A stretch of DNA of 64,000 bases, taken from the NCBI RefSeq assembly GCF_008831285.2, contig NC_045146.1, positions 4,120,001-4,184,000 on the forward strand. Reading direction: 5' to 3'. The position numbers and the translations under genes were made by a program. The stretch comes from Nymphaea colorata (taxonomy: Eukaryota; Streptophyta; Magnoliopsida; Nymphaeales; Nymphaeaceae). This document shows, in pieces, positions 1-12,700 of this stretch (its first letter is position 1; each line of letters opens with the position of its first letter). The notes beneath the pieces were generated by a model, which was not told where the DNA came from, made no database searches, and saw nothing but the letters and a program-made list of their open reading frames with translations.

Positions 1-160
1 AGATCCTCAATAAGAATGGACGAGAGACGATTGGGTCACTTACCATTTTCACAGAGCAGCAGAGGAAGAGAGAGAGAGCGAGGGTTCCTTCGGAGTTCCT
101 CCTTCAGGCGTTTGCTAGAGAGGGAAAGAGGGATGGGAGAGAGTAAATGGACCCGTCACA
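1..160 (-). other. Putative first exon (5' UTR plus start codon) of a gene leaving the window
   Basis: On the minus strand a pyrimidine-rich leader (CTCTCTCT runs at about 60-145) leads into an ATG at 46-44. This is followed immediately by GTAAGT at 43-38, a strong plant splice donor. A first coding exon ending right after the start codon, with a CT-rich leader, is common in plant genes. The rest of the gene would lie left of position 1, so its product cannot be named. Two E2F-like sites sit just upstream (164-188). This is inference from signals only; no protein homology supports it. Confidence 0.4.
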
Positions 161-163
161 GTG

Positions 164-188
164 TTTTGGCGGGAAAACTTGGCGCCAA
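164..188 (-). promoter_or_regulatory. Pair of E2F-type binding sites
   Basis: TTTTGGCGGGAAAA lies at 164-177; on the minus strand it reads TTTTCCCGCCAAAA and contains a full TTTSSCGC match. The palindrome TTGGCGCCAA follows at 179-188. In plants such sites mark promoters of S-phase and DNA-replication genes. They lie about 120-140 bp upstream of the putative ATG at 46-44, a normal distance. Binding is inferred from the motif alone. Confidence 0.45.
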
Positions 189-466
189 CTAGGGCACAAC
201 AGATGACCCCCACTCGCTACCCTTGCTATCATAAAAAAAGACCAACATGCCCTCTCCTCTCCTGGTAATGCCGGTGGATCGGACTCGGTATCTAAATGCG
301 AATCGGGTCTGTGGGGCGTCTGATTGTTCGCGGATCTTAAAACCTTACGATTTCAAAATCTTGGATTTAAGCTCAGGCTCTCCCCCTTTATTTTCAATCC
401 AATTTTTTTATCAATGTAAAAAGGTAAAATAAAAATTTCAAGTATGAATCTTAGATCTGATTTAAG

Positions 467-474
<8 letters not shown>

Positions 475-533
<59 letters not shown>
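475..533. repeat. (AT)n microsatellite
   Basis: An uninterrupted AT dinucleotide tract follows a short CA run. It sits between the left-edge promoter region and the Harbinger element. The rest of 200-654 shows no gene. Confidence 0.95.
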
Positions 534-537
<4 letters not shown>

Positions 538-1495
538 GACAATTGGATTGTATCTACTAAATGTGTGCTCACTTTAACTGGTCATTTTTTACTATTAATG
601 GGACACCGTAAATGTCCTTTGAGGAGCATGGACAATTAACTTTATCTATTTCACTTAGGGGCCGTTGGCCTGGAAAAAAATTTCTGGAAATATATTGCTG
701 GAAATATAGGAAATAGAAAAATGGAATGGAAAAAATTTTTCCGATTCCAATTTTGGTGTGTGTGTGATGACTCAGAAATATATTTTCAATTCTATATTTC
801 TAAGTTTGATAGTACAGAAATATATTTTCAGAAATTTAATTCTTAGTTTGATAATAAAAAAACAATTATCCAGATTTACAAAAACATGGCAACAACATGG
901 TTATGCATGTATGAACATATAGACCGGACATACTCGCCCACACAATCGATTGCATGAAAACAAAATCACAATTTTAACATTCTAAACTGAGATATTCATT
1001 ACGAAGTACTGAATTGTTGCCCAATTGCATTTCACGCTCCATTACGTGGATGCAACAAGTCAATTATAAGGAACATATAACAAACATGAAAGCCATAAAA
1101 TTTCCAAAATTCAACAACACGTCAATAGACTATCAAACATACCATACAATTCAACAACAAGGCGCAACGTCAACACAACATACATAGTCCCATCAATGAT
1201 AAAATGCGCATCAAACCACATACATTGTCCCATCAGTGATAAAATATTTGCATATTCCCATCAGTGTTTACTATTCAAAAGAGCTTCAACGTTCAATAGA
1301 AAGCCAAGTGCATGTGTCGAGCATCCATAGAAGCAAATACATATGCAGTGTCTCTACACCATAAAAAAACAAAAAACACAAACAGAATCAAATTTTCCCC
1401 TTCCACGACCTTCGAACATTCGTCACAATTATGTCAGTGCTTCATCTTCCATCAGTCCTGAAAACATAAACAAAGACATCACATTTTCGAAGAGA

Positions 1496-2979
1496 TTATG
1501 AAGATAAAAAGCGATAAAATGAAATTGTTATTGTATTGCGACAGAATTGTTTATGTGTGTGATAAGTTAATCCGCACCTACGAATTTGAAAATCTGTAAA
1601 CATTTGAGATGTTATTGTACTGCGCAGATCATTATTCGATCCTCGACGAACACTTTGTGTCATACTTTCATCATCGTTTACAAACGATGTGCTCTCATTT
1701 GCATCATCAAATGCGCTTTCATCAACATCAAACTGCTCTGCTTCAAGATTATGGTCTAAAATGAAATTATGTAGAACACACGTGGCTAACACAATCGCAA
1801 CTTGTGTATGGTAAGGGTACGACACTTGTGTTTTTAGTATAGGGAACCGTCCTTTTAATAAACCAAAAGCTCGTTCCACAGTTGTTCTTAACGATGAATG
1901 ACGATGATTAAATAGTTCCTCTGCACATGTAACACGTCGTGCCCCAGGTGCATTAAATTCAGTGAGATGGTATCGATGACCTCGATGTGGAGTTAGTAAA
2001 CCACGTATGTTTGGATATCCTCCATCACCAAGGTAGTATTTCCCTACACAGTACAGTTATTATGAGTTCGACATTAAATGCAACTGTAACCTAAAAAGTA
2101 CCAATATAGTAGATTCACAACCTAACCTATAGGTATGAGAAGAGGATTGACATCGTTGTCTAGTGCACTGTACAATACTCTTGAATCTGTCGCACTGCCT
2201 TCCCAGCCCGCCAAAACATAGTGGAATCGCATGTCGAAACCAACTACAGCCAGTACATTTTGTGAGAGAGTTCCTTTTCTATTTCGAAACCTCGATTGTT
2301 CTGATGTATGTACCCATACTGGTATGTGAGTGCCATCTATAGCTCCTAGACAATCCTATGTACAATGAAAAATGTTAGTCGAACTGTCTTAGTACAATGT
2401 ACTGTGTGATCGTGAACTACCTTACCTGAAAATATGGATTGAAACGAGGATTGAGTCGGATTTTTGATGGAGTGTCATCGTTTGGTCGACTGATGTATTG
2501 TTCACCCAATTGACATAGGGCTCGTAGGATGATGTTGACGTACTTACTAATTGTTTGACCTGAGTGTTGAAACGTGTTCTGGCACGCACGGTTGCACTCT
2601 TATGGCCAACAGTAAGTAGAAAGATAGCAACTTGTTCTTCTACACTGATTTCCCGACCATCTTCTACTAAATTTTTCTCTTTCAAGATATTACATAATGT
2701 AATAAACGAGAGGCGATCCATGCGCATTAAGTCCAAGCAATTCCTTGGATGACCGTTGATGATATTATCAACAAATCTCCAACCAGCGTTTCTAAAAGGG
2801 TGAACGATTCGTCTAGGTTGAGTAAGAAGTTTAGAAATTATGATTGCCACGGCAAACATGAGTCTTCCTATCACAAGATTTCTTTCTTCTTCATCTGACA
2901 ACATGACTACAGCACTAGGTAGCAGAAGGAGAAAAACAACTTGTTTCATGTTTGACATGTGAATGTACAAATAAAACAT
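1496..2979 (-). pseudogene. PIF/Harbinger DDE transposase (HARBI1-like nuclease), three exons, one frameshift
   Basis: This gene encodes the endonuclease that cuts and inserts the element. The exons I infer are about 2979-2426, 2355-2127 and 2043-1496, with introns 2425-2356 (GTAAGG...TAG) and 2126-2044 (GTTAGG...TAG). Joins are in frame at both introns. The DDE triad is visible: D in GAIDGTHIPV and D in GSATDSRVLYSA (exon 2), and E in TVERAFGLLKGRF (exon 3). The C-terminal VLHNFILDHN motif is typical of the family. In exon 1 the frame is lost near 2600: upstream reads ...LLTVGHK, and downstream family sequence (FQHSGQTISKYVN) continues in another frame. That is a net one-base loss, either real decay or a sequencing error. 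The first ATG could be at 2979 or at an internal Met. Confidence 0.8.
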
Positions 2980-3135
2980 TCTAATATGGAAAGGGGAAAT
3001 GAGTTAACCGCCATAAAAACAAACATGTTACGCAATCAAGTATAAAGCAATATCAATAGCATCCATTCAATTGCATATAAATTAGAAGAAGCACATCATT
3101 GAATTATAAAGATGTAACAGATCACACACTACTTA

Positions 3136-4138
3136 CTATGGATGATTTACATTAGCCAACAACCAAGGCACACGTTGGGTCGGCAGAAGTTTGAGGAAGA
3201 CGACTGGCTTGTTTGGCTTCTCCATTAGCATCGTGGCTTTTAAGTGCATGCCAGCATCTATCTCTCCCAACTCGAGCATTTCTTGCAATAGCTCTAAACA
3301 TTTGTTCAAGCAGCTGTATGAGGATGTGTCTATCATTGTACGAAAAGTATCAGCTATTTCCTGCAATATCGTTTCATAACCCCCGTGATTCGCACTTACT
3401 CTTGCTCTTTTATTTGATGAGTTTGTTGTCCTACTTTCAAATCCAGTTTGTTGTGAATCTTGTTGAACCTGCGTCGGTGATGGCACAGGAGAATCTTCGT
3501 TCAACATTTGTGTAAATGATACATTTTCATGAACATTGTAACCCAAATTAGGGTTATGTGTTGTAGGGGTCTCGGGTGGTTCATCAGTTTGTAAGTCATT
3601 AGATCTATTCAATGAAGAACAAGTAAAACTACCAATACCATTTGCAATGGACTGGCCAAACACTTCGTCTAGTTGTTGATAATGTTTCCATTTTTGCCCC
3701 CCTTTAAACTTGCGCCGATCAGGGAATTTCTGCAAACACAATTATAGTCACATATGTTGTATAATGTAATAGACATGATGGTTAATTTCCACTAAATGGT
3801 CTCTGCCTTACCTGAATGTACTCCACCCAAACTTCATTTTCAACATCTACGCACTGGTTTATCGGGTCCCAACCGAACCCACTTGTTGACAAAATTTGTC
3901 TGCACTCATTGTAGTCTGCTTTCGTACTCTTCAATTTGTTTTTTATTTTTTCAACTTTGAAATTTGGGCCAAACATTTCTATCATTTGTCGTTCAATGAC
4001 CTTATACGCTTTTGGCTTTAAATTAGCACCTGACTTCATGCTAGGGAGTCTTGATTGCTCAACTAGAAGTTCTATAAGATGATCTAGTTGAGCGTCACTC
4101 CAGACAAGACTATCATTTCTTGAGCTTGAACCTTCCAT
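3136..4138 (-). CDS. Harbinger-encoded Myb/SANT-like DNA-binding protein, two exons
   Basis: The companion protein of PIF/Harbinger elements binds element ends and helps bring the transposase to DNA. Exon 1 runs from ATG 4138 to 3812 and ends at CAG before GTAAGG. The intron is 3811-3730 and ends TTTGCAG. Exon 2 runs from 3729 to the TAG at 3138-3136. The first ~110 residues form the Myb/SANT-like domain (LVWSDAQLDHLIELLVEQ near the start; LKSTKADYNECRQILSTSGFGWD later). Exon 2 continues with the family-type stretch KFKGGQKWKHYQQLDEVFG, then a low-complexity Asn/Ser/Thr-rich region and a helical tail. It lies upstream of the transposase gene in the same direction. No stop interrupts the two exons as joined, so this gene may be intact. 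Confidence 0.75.
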
Positions 4139-4920
4139 AGGTACTACAGTTTAGGAAAAAACATCAAGTAAATGCAAACCCCAAGATAGGAACAAAAAAC
4201 AATGGCTAGCAGTAGAAATAGTAGAGCAACTGAAAGAGCTGATCAGCTTCTTGTCAAGCAATGTTTATTTAAGTTGAAGCACCAAAACAAATGAAGAACA
4301 TGCATAAGAAAATAAGGACACCAAGACAAAGAAGAACCTGCATAAGAAAATGTATACCATAGCAAATACGAAGTCAACTTAATCAAACGATTGTTCATTC
4401 CCTTCCATCTTAAGACAAGAGCAATGAAATGAATGAATATTTCCATGTTAGAGAGAAACACAACATGCGAAACAAATACCAGTCCTACAATAGAAATTGG
4501 AAGCTAAACTCATGAATTAGAACGTTTGGATGCAGCCAACGATGACATCAACAGACCAGTGTCATCAGCAACCCAAAGGATTACAGTCACTGAAGCTAAC
4601 GTAGTATCAGATCTATTAGGAGTTATTTGCAATTATGCATGACAACCAAGTCCATCCAACGAGGCTTGTATACATATAATTGCAGATAAAGTTTGATATT
4701 CAAATCATGGTTGATTACTTTGAATTATAAACGTCAATCAAGCGTGCCTGCAAAAACTTGCACTAAAAAAGAAGTCACCATCCTGCATATTTGCTGCAAT
4801 GCTTGTCCTTTCACTTTTGAAACAAGCAGTGGTGCTGAAGGGCAATCCAACAAAGAAGGGACTGTGAATCTGTGATGCTTTGTGCAAACACTTACGTCTC
4901 TCCTCAAGAACTTACTAAGC
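4139..4920. other. Harbinger non-coding sequence next to the nested insertion
   Basis: No credible coding region. This is leader sequence of the Myb/SANT-like gene inside the Harbinger element, cut at 4920/4921 by the retrotransposon array. Confidence 0.6.
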
Positions 4921-7900
4921 TGTTCGCACCCCACTCCTTTTTCAAGAAGGTCGAAATGCGAGTCAGCAAAATTCTTTTAAAATTGGGGTTTTGAGAAAAT
5001 TTTCAAGAGAAAGGGATCCGCTCGTCGGTACGAGGTCCAACCGTTCCTGCCGCCTTTAACAGGGGTAATTAGACCAAGGACTAAGAATCATTTGGATCAT
5101 ATACGAGTTATTGATGTAAGTCCTATATACTTATGCATTGAGGTTTTGGATTCAAGAACCGAAATTCATTTTTTTGAATAAATGAATTTGAATATTGGGG
5201 GTTTTCAAGTTGGTTTAAAAACCTTTGTTTTGGTGTTATTTGAAACACATAATTCTTGAGGATTTTTGAAGATTTGGAATTGAGTTCTTTGTTGTGAACT
5301 CTAGATGATGATAAAAATTGATTTTGAACTCTTCTTTTGTCAAATCATGTGATTTGTAGAATTCATTCTTTTGAAAGAACATAGGTTCCAAATTGTTAGA
5401 AAACATGTTTTTCAAATGCACTTTGGCCAAAAGATTATGAATGTGTTTTCTTTTGAAGTTAAGTGAAGTTTACAAATTCTCATTGCAATATGACTTGGTC
5501 ACTTTTTGCAACTTAAATTTGAATCACTTAATTTCTTGAGAATGTGCATGTGGTGCCATTGATTTTGAGTGAAAGTGAATGCATGAAACGAGAATGGAAA
5601 CTATATGGAACATTCATTCTTCTCTCTCTCATAATCCATCAAGATTCATTCATATGAAACATACATTCTTCACTCCCTCATAATCTCTCAAAGTCCGTAT
5701 TGCACGTCATACAATCTATACATGAAGATTGATTAAAATGTAGGACTTTCTCTATATGTGCTCATTATATGATTAAGCACATGAATTAGAGATGTAGTCC
5801 ATAAGCTTGAGGCTTGACATAAAATTATCAAAATGATGAAAATATATAAATGATGTCAAGTTCAATCTTTGAAATTGATGGGAGACATGAATGACGTCCA
5901 CTTTTGTCTCAAAATAGCTAAAAATCAGACCTTGCGTTGATTTAAATAGCTGAAAATTGTGGACATTGATTCCAATAAGGACTTGTTTCTTAGATAGAAA
6001 CAATGAGTTTTTCAAATCTATTCAAATTCCAGATTTCGTAGTAATGAAATCATCAACTCCTTTGGATGGTTCTAGGATGGTTGGTATTTCAAATATGTAA
6101 ATTTTGATATTCTTGAACCAATTCCTATGAAACATGGTCTGATTTCAACAACATACATACATCTTACGTATGAGTTTGCTGAAATTAAGTAAAAATGAAA
6201 TGAAAATAATTTATAATCTTGCACTAGAAAAATCAATAAAAATGACCCATTTCCTTAAAGACCGGTTTGGAAACATGTTCCAACCTGATTTTAAGGGAGG
6301 AATGTAATTTTTGACAAGAAATTGGATACATATATGTACATATATAACAATGTATACATATACGTACCTTACTTTTCAAAATGAAATTTTATCAAGGGAC
6401 CGCATGACTCATGAATCATGATGATTCATGGCTGGGTTCTTTTATGTAGGAAGATTGAGAACTTGTTTCAAATCTTCCCTACTACCCTTGATTAATTAAA
6501 TTGAAAGACATGAATCGAAATGACTGTGAATAAGAAAGAAAATAAAACAATACTCAAACTTATTCGTCCATCATTTCGCCATGCAAGGGTGGATCACATT
6601 CATAAAAACGTATCCATCCCTTATAGGCATTTTCATCATACGTGATGTAGCAAAATCACTCTCTCACCGTGGGATTCTCTCATGGTAGGGAGTTCAAAAT
6701 GGTATTAAGTTGGTTCCTTTGAAAGGGACGTGGCCTTGGGGCCCATTTCAAAATTTGATACTTTGGTTCATATTTAAGAAAAAAACCGACATATGCATGC
6801 ATTATGCATTAATATGTACATTGAAGCGTAGGTTTCCCTTAGCTGGATATCATTCCCAGCCGTAAGCAAATGAAAATAAACCCTCCCACGAATTGCTGGA
6901 ATTAAAATAAATCAACAATAAGCTAAAGTAGAAGAGAAGTGAGTTAAGATCACCTACCTTACGGTCGGTCTTGATGTTTGTCCTTCGTCTTCACTTGTTT
7001 TCTAACCCAAGCAATCCTAAGCAAGAATCCAACCGTGGATTCAAGCTTAGCAAAGCTAGAATAAGAAATAGCTTGCTTGCTGGAATTTGGAGTGGTAAAG
7101 AGGGCTTCTCACCACGAAAATCCTAAGTAAGGGTTCACTTAAGCACCCTAACTTAGCAAAATCAATGGAGAGAATAGAAGAAAGTGAAGAAGAGAATGGG
7201 AGAAAAAGGGGAAGGGGGCTTGGACGAACCTCTTCTCTCTTCCTTGGCTTCTCCCTCCTAGCTCCTTGGCTGCAGCAATTTGATAGAATGCTCCAAAATT
7301 TCGTCCTCCCCCTTAGTGGCCAAGGGGAGGATTATATAGAGGAGGAGGTGGGTTCAACCACCTTCTTAACTCACCTTGGGAACTTACTTAAGACCTTGGG
7401 GACTTGTAAAATGAGTTAAATAGACTTTAAAGGCTCTAATTGACCATTTCTCAGCCCATTTCCACGAGCTAGGTGGGCTGGGCTAGGTTTGGTCAACTTG
7501 GGTTCAGACCTAGGTGACCATTTTGACCAAAATTTTGGACGAAAATGCCCTTGCACAGGGTTTTGCCCTTATTTTGTACTATTTATTTATTTTTTGTTTG
7601 AAATCGAGCTTATAAGGTTAAAACCTAGTTACTAAGCTCCAAATGCCATTGAATTATGATAATTAAATTTAAATTTTAATAAAATTTAAAAATTTTATCA
7701 AATTTGGTTCGAAAAGGGTATTTTCGTCCAAAACTTGATTGAAAATGGATTTCAACTGAATCAAACTTTCACTTGAGAAATTCAATTTAAATTTGGTATT
7801 TGATTCATGCATTTGACAAATTCAAATGTTTATTTGCCTTTCATAAACCATTTTAGGCTTTTTAATCTTAAGTTGACCGTAGAAGGGCAAAATTGTCCAA

Positions 7901-8717
7901 ATTGATCAATTTCGACCAATTGACCAAAGTCAAAGCTCATTTGCAAGTAGTTTGACTTTATTTGAGGTAATTTGATAAATTTGGGTCAAGAAAGCTCTTA
8001 ATTGAGCTAAATTGTACTTTGACTGAGTTTAGTCAAAGTAGGTTTGGTTCGGTCAAAGTCTATTTTCGTCCATTAATTGGATCATGAGACAGACTTACGT
8101 TTTGACTGTGTTGAGCCCATGGTGACCGAACCTAGCTGGAATTGGCACCACATTTGAGTGCACCCGGGTCAAACCTACTTGGATTAAGTAGGTTAGGTGA
8201 GTTTGACCAGTCTAGTAATTGCTTCCTTGAAAATGATTTTTTTCTTTAAGGAGGACCTGGTTAAAGAAGAGAGAGAGACATAAATGTCTCTCTTTTCCTA
8301 GGTTTCTCCTTTATTTCTTCTTGAAAATGACTTTTCTTTAATTAATTTGAGAAAAAATATTTATTTATTATTTTTTTGACATGGAGGGGGCATGGCCCCT
8401 GGGGGGGCTCTTGACCACACGGGCTAGGTGGGGCCCACACGTGGGTCCCACGTAGCATTTTAGACTGAATTAGATCCAATTCTTGGATCTAAGTCAAAAT
8501 TTGCATTTTGCAATTGGATTTGGATTTCAAATGACATTTGCAATTGAATTTGGACTCGTAATCCTGCATTGGGATTCGTGTATCGGGTTAAATTCACGAT
8601 TTGAATCTAATTGTTCTTTAGATTCGAAATTGGCTTTGAAATTGCAAATTTTCACAATTCTTTTGTGAAATTTTCACATTGCTTCAATTTTGATGTGGAA
8701 AAATTGGGGTGTTAACA
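4921..8717 (-). repeat. LTR 1 (left; 3' LTR of the minus-strand Tat/Ogre-like element)
   Basis: Begins TGTTCGCACCCC and ends GGGGTGTTAACA on the plus strand, so it has TG...CA ends with TGTT/AACA inverted tips. Length is 3797 bp. The same sequence recurs at 18087 and 27152. Genes between the LTRs are on the minus strand, so this is the 3' LTR of the complete internal copy. It differs from LTRs 2 and 3 at about ten substitutions those two share (for example A at 5890 against G at 19054 and 28139; T at 6813 against C at 19974 and 29062). Small reading frames inside it are not credible genes. Confidence 0.95.
7332..7338 (-). promoter_or_regulatory. LTR 1 TATA box
   Basis: TATATAA on the minus strand in a CT-rich setting, conserved in all three LTRs and facing the coding direction of the element. 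It implies a U3 of about 1.4 kb and an R-U5 of about 2.4 kb. Inferred from the motif. Confidence 0.45.
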
Positions 8718-8733
8718 GATGCCCCTCTTTGTT
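8718..8733 (-). other. Polypurine tract next to the 3' LTR
   Basis: On the minus strand AAAGAGGGGCATC directly precedes the LTR start TGTTAACACC. A purine-rich run at this place primes plus-strand DNA synthesis in LTR retrotransposons. Its position confirms the minus orientation. Confidence 0.7.
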
Positions 8734-9776
8734 GTTAAGCAAATTGAATAATTTGCTTAATAGCAAAGATTCATGCACCAAATTTTTGCAAATCGTTTGG
8801 AAAATCCATTTTTCAAATGATGTTGAACCATCCTCGCTCGAGGGGAAATGCTAGGCATAGACCTGAAATAAGAAGATTTTTCTCCATCTCATTGGAGACT
8901 TTGTAGAGGAATTAATGTTGGTTGAAAAATTTTGTAATTGTGAAAGTTTTTGCATTTGATGCTTGGAGAAATTTGCCCTCGATGCCTTCTAAACCATTGG
9001 CAAGTGCTTTTTCTCTTCTTTTACTTAGTTTTTCACATACTCGCTTTTGCTTTTGAATTTTGATTTTCTTTTTGAGCCACCCTTCACTCTTGGGAGAAAT
9101 TCCTCACCACCCCAAAAGCTACTACGGAGTTCCACCGCTTTGGCGGTTTTGTGTAGTTTGCTTTGTGTAATATCAAGTCTATCGGGCTTTCTTCTGAACC
9201 CTTGTAACAAGCTTTGGGCCGGTAACTCCTAGACCAGTTGGCCTCAGGGTACCAAATGTAAAACACTCCCCGGGCTTACTTGCTCGAATTCAGAAGGCTT
9301 TAGGAGACTTAATATAAGCAAAATGTTCATGGATTGCTTTTTAGCTTCACGGCGTAAGCATAGGTCATATGCCCACCCGCGCCTGTTGAGCTTTGAACCA
9401 GAGGAACAACTACACTCACCCCGAGCTCATTGCTCAACTCATTTCGCTTGATAGCTTTTTCTAGCATCTTGCCAAGGTCTTTTAGGTGACAAGACTTTTT
9501 CTTATGGCATCTCATGCTAGACCTTTACAAATGCCGATTGTCGGGACCAACATTAATTACTATACATAAGTCCCTCAATGTCTCTGAAATTTCTTGCCTA
9601 TTTCAAGACGATGCCCTTGCAATTGCCCTCAAGACATGGGTTGAGTTTGAAAATTTTGATGCATTTTTGAAACTTTTCCCTAAGGGATACCATGCCCCAT
9701 AGTTGGTTTGAAAATTGTTACAAACCTGCTTATCAAAGCACAACTATTTTGATTTTTTTTTTTTTGAATTGCAAAT
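8734..9776. other. Retrotransposon 3' untranslated region between pol and the 3' LTR
   Basis: About 1 kb downstream of the pol stop on the minus strand. I see no conserved domain; short open frames on both strands have no family resemblance. Confidence 0.6.
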
Positions 9777-12700
9777 TCAAGTATAGAATTTTTTGAGATG
9801 CAAAGCATTAATTGGATCGGGGATTTCAACCCCATCGGTATCAATCAGTCGATAAGAATTGTGAGGTAGAACCTCTTTGACAACATATGGTCATTCCCAG
9901 TTCGGCGCCCATTTTCCTTTGGGTCTACTCCTGAGTAGAACTATGGATCTTAAAACAAGATCATTTACCTGAAATTTTCTTTCAATGACTGATTTGGCAT
10001 AATGTCGGGCGACTCTCTTACGATAGACTTCGGCATGTTCTGCCGCTTGTAGTCTTTTCTCGTCTAAGAAGTCTAATTGAGCAAGTCTCTTTTTTTGATA
10101 TTTGCTAATTGGGAGTTCAATGAGAGCAGCAAATTTCATTGCTGGTTTTTGGACATGTAATGGAAGGACAATTTCCGTTCCATATACTAATTCTGCTGGT
10201 GTACCATTGGTGGGTGTCCGAATTGTGGTTCGATACGCCCAAAGTGCATTGTGCATTTTCTCGTGCTAATCTCGGCCTGTTTCAACTGTCCTCTCTAAGA
10301 CACGAATCAAAATCTTGTTGGTTGCTTCTGCCTGACCATTACCTTGAGGGTAATATGGGGCAGAAAAGTGATGTTGTATTTTGTGTTTGTGACAATGATT
10401 GCGCATTTTCTCATTTTTGAAATGAGTACCGTTATCAGAAACGATATCATGCGGGATGCCAAATCTACACAAAAGATTTTTATGAATGAAGGACACTACG
10501 TGTTGTCCTTCGACTGTTTTTAAAGTGATCGCTTCCACCTATTTGGTGAAGTAATTTGTAGCTGTAAGAAAATACCTGTGTCCATTTGAGGCAGGTGGAT
10601 TGATTGGACTGACTACGTCGAAGGCCCACATGGAGAATGGCCATGGTGAGCTGACCGAATGAAGGTACGCTGCTGGAGCATGAATTGATGGTGCATGCAA
10701 CTGACATTTGATGCATTTCTTGACAAATTGGTGACAGTCTCTTTGCATTGTGGGCCAATAGTACCCTGCTCTGACTATCTGCTTGACGAGGGTCTGATAC
10801 CCTACATGTCCCCCACAAATTCCTTCATGGGCTTCTTGAATGACTTCTAGTGCCTCATTTGCATCGAGACATCTAGCATATTCTGTGCTGAATCCTCTTC
10901 TGTATAGGATGTCGGCTAGAATGAAATATCTTGAAGACATGTGTCTCAAAACTCTTTGCTCTTTTCGAGACATTTCTGGTGGAAGTGTTCCAGTTTGGAG
11001 AAAATCCTTGATATTCTGATACCATGGTGTTTCTCTACTTTCTGCTTGCAACACCTGTTCTGGTATGACAAAAGATGGTTGTTCGAGTCTTCCAACTTCA
11101 AAAGATCTGATAGATTCTCCAGGTTTGAAGGCAATGGTAGAGCCTAAACTGGCTAAACCGTCTGCTATTGGGTTAAATTCTCTTTTGACATGTAAGAGTT
11201 GACATTCCTCGAACTGTCTTAAGAGGGAAGCTGCTAACTCTTGATATGAGATCAATTTTTGATCTTTGACTTGCCAATCTCCATTGACCTGACTGACAGC
11301 TAAGAGAGAATCTCCAAAAATGCGAACTCTCTGCACTTTAAATTTGAGCAACATTTTGAGTCCTTGGATTAGGGCCTCGTACTCTGCCATATTATGCGTG
11401 CAGGAAAAATTCAATTTGAGAGAGTAAGGAATCATTTCCCTTTCTGGTGTAATGAAAAGTATCTCAATGCCTGCCCCAGCTGTGCTCTTAGATCCATCAA
11501 AGTACATCTCCCAAATCGGCTCTGGTTCAGTTGTCAGGATTTGCTCATCTGGAAAATCATCATTTGTTCTAATTTCTTCATATAGAGGAAAATCTGCCAA
11601 TTGGTCTGCAATGGCTTGCCCCTTGATTGATTTTTGTGACACATATTCCAAATCATATTGCATCAGCAAAACCTGCCACTTTGCTATCCTTCCATTCAGA
11701 AATGGCTGTTCGAGGATATATTTGAGTGGATTAAGTTTGGATAAAATTTTAACTTCACAAGCCAATAGATAATGCCTTAATTTTTGACACATCCACACCA
11801 AGGCTAAGCAAGTTTTTTCCATGTGCGAGTAGTTCTTTTCATACTGCACAAATGTCTTACTGATGTAATAAATGACATGTTCTATTCAGCATCCTTCTTC
11901 ATATTGAGCCAGAAATCCACCACAGGCTGAATCGTTAACTGTGATGTAAAGGAGTAGAGGTTCCCCTAAAATTGGAGGTTTTAAAATTGGTGGGCAAAGA
12001 AGATACTTCTTGATCTTTTCGAATGAGGCTTGACATTCATGCCCCCATTCAAATTTGACTCCTTTCCGCAGTAAATGGTTGAAGGGTTCGCATCTCATGG
12101 CGAGATTAGATATAAACCTTCTGATTGACTGAATTCTGCCTTGCAAGCTGCGTAGCTCCTTAAGATTTGTTGGGGGTGACATTTCGATGATCGCCTTTGC
12201 TTTGGAAGGATCCATCTCGATTCCCTTTTGGCTGACCATAAATCCCAAAAGCTTACCGGATTCCACACCAAATACACATTTTTGTGGATTCAATCTAAGT
12301 TTGTATTGTAAGAGTCTATCAAAAACTTGAGAGAGAATGTTGATGTGATTCTCCCTTGTTTTTGACTTAATTAGTAGATCATCTACATATGCATCCATGA
12401 TTTGATGTATTTGGTCATGAAAAATAACTGCCATAGCCCTTTGATATGTTGCCCCAGCGTTCTTCAAACCAAATGGCATTACTGTATAGCAGAAGGTACC
12501 CCATGGGGTTGTAAATGATGTTTTGGCTTGATCTTGAGCTGCCAACTTAATTTGGTTATAACCAGAATATCCATCCATAAAGGAGAACATAGCGTGACCT
12601 GCGGTACTGTCTACCAACAAGTCAATGTTTGGAAGTGGGTAGTCATCCTTTGGTGTAGCCTTATTCAAATCTCTGAAATCGATGCAGAGCCGAATTTTGC

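Noticed and set aside
7165-7419. 84-codon plus-strand frame in LTR 1 (also 29414-29668)
   Set aside because: It lies antisense inside the LTR, is broken in LTR 2, and has no domain.
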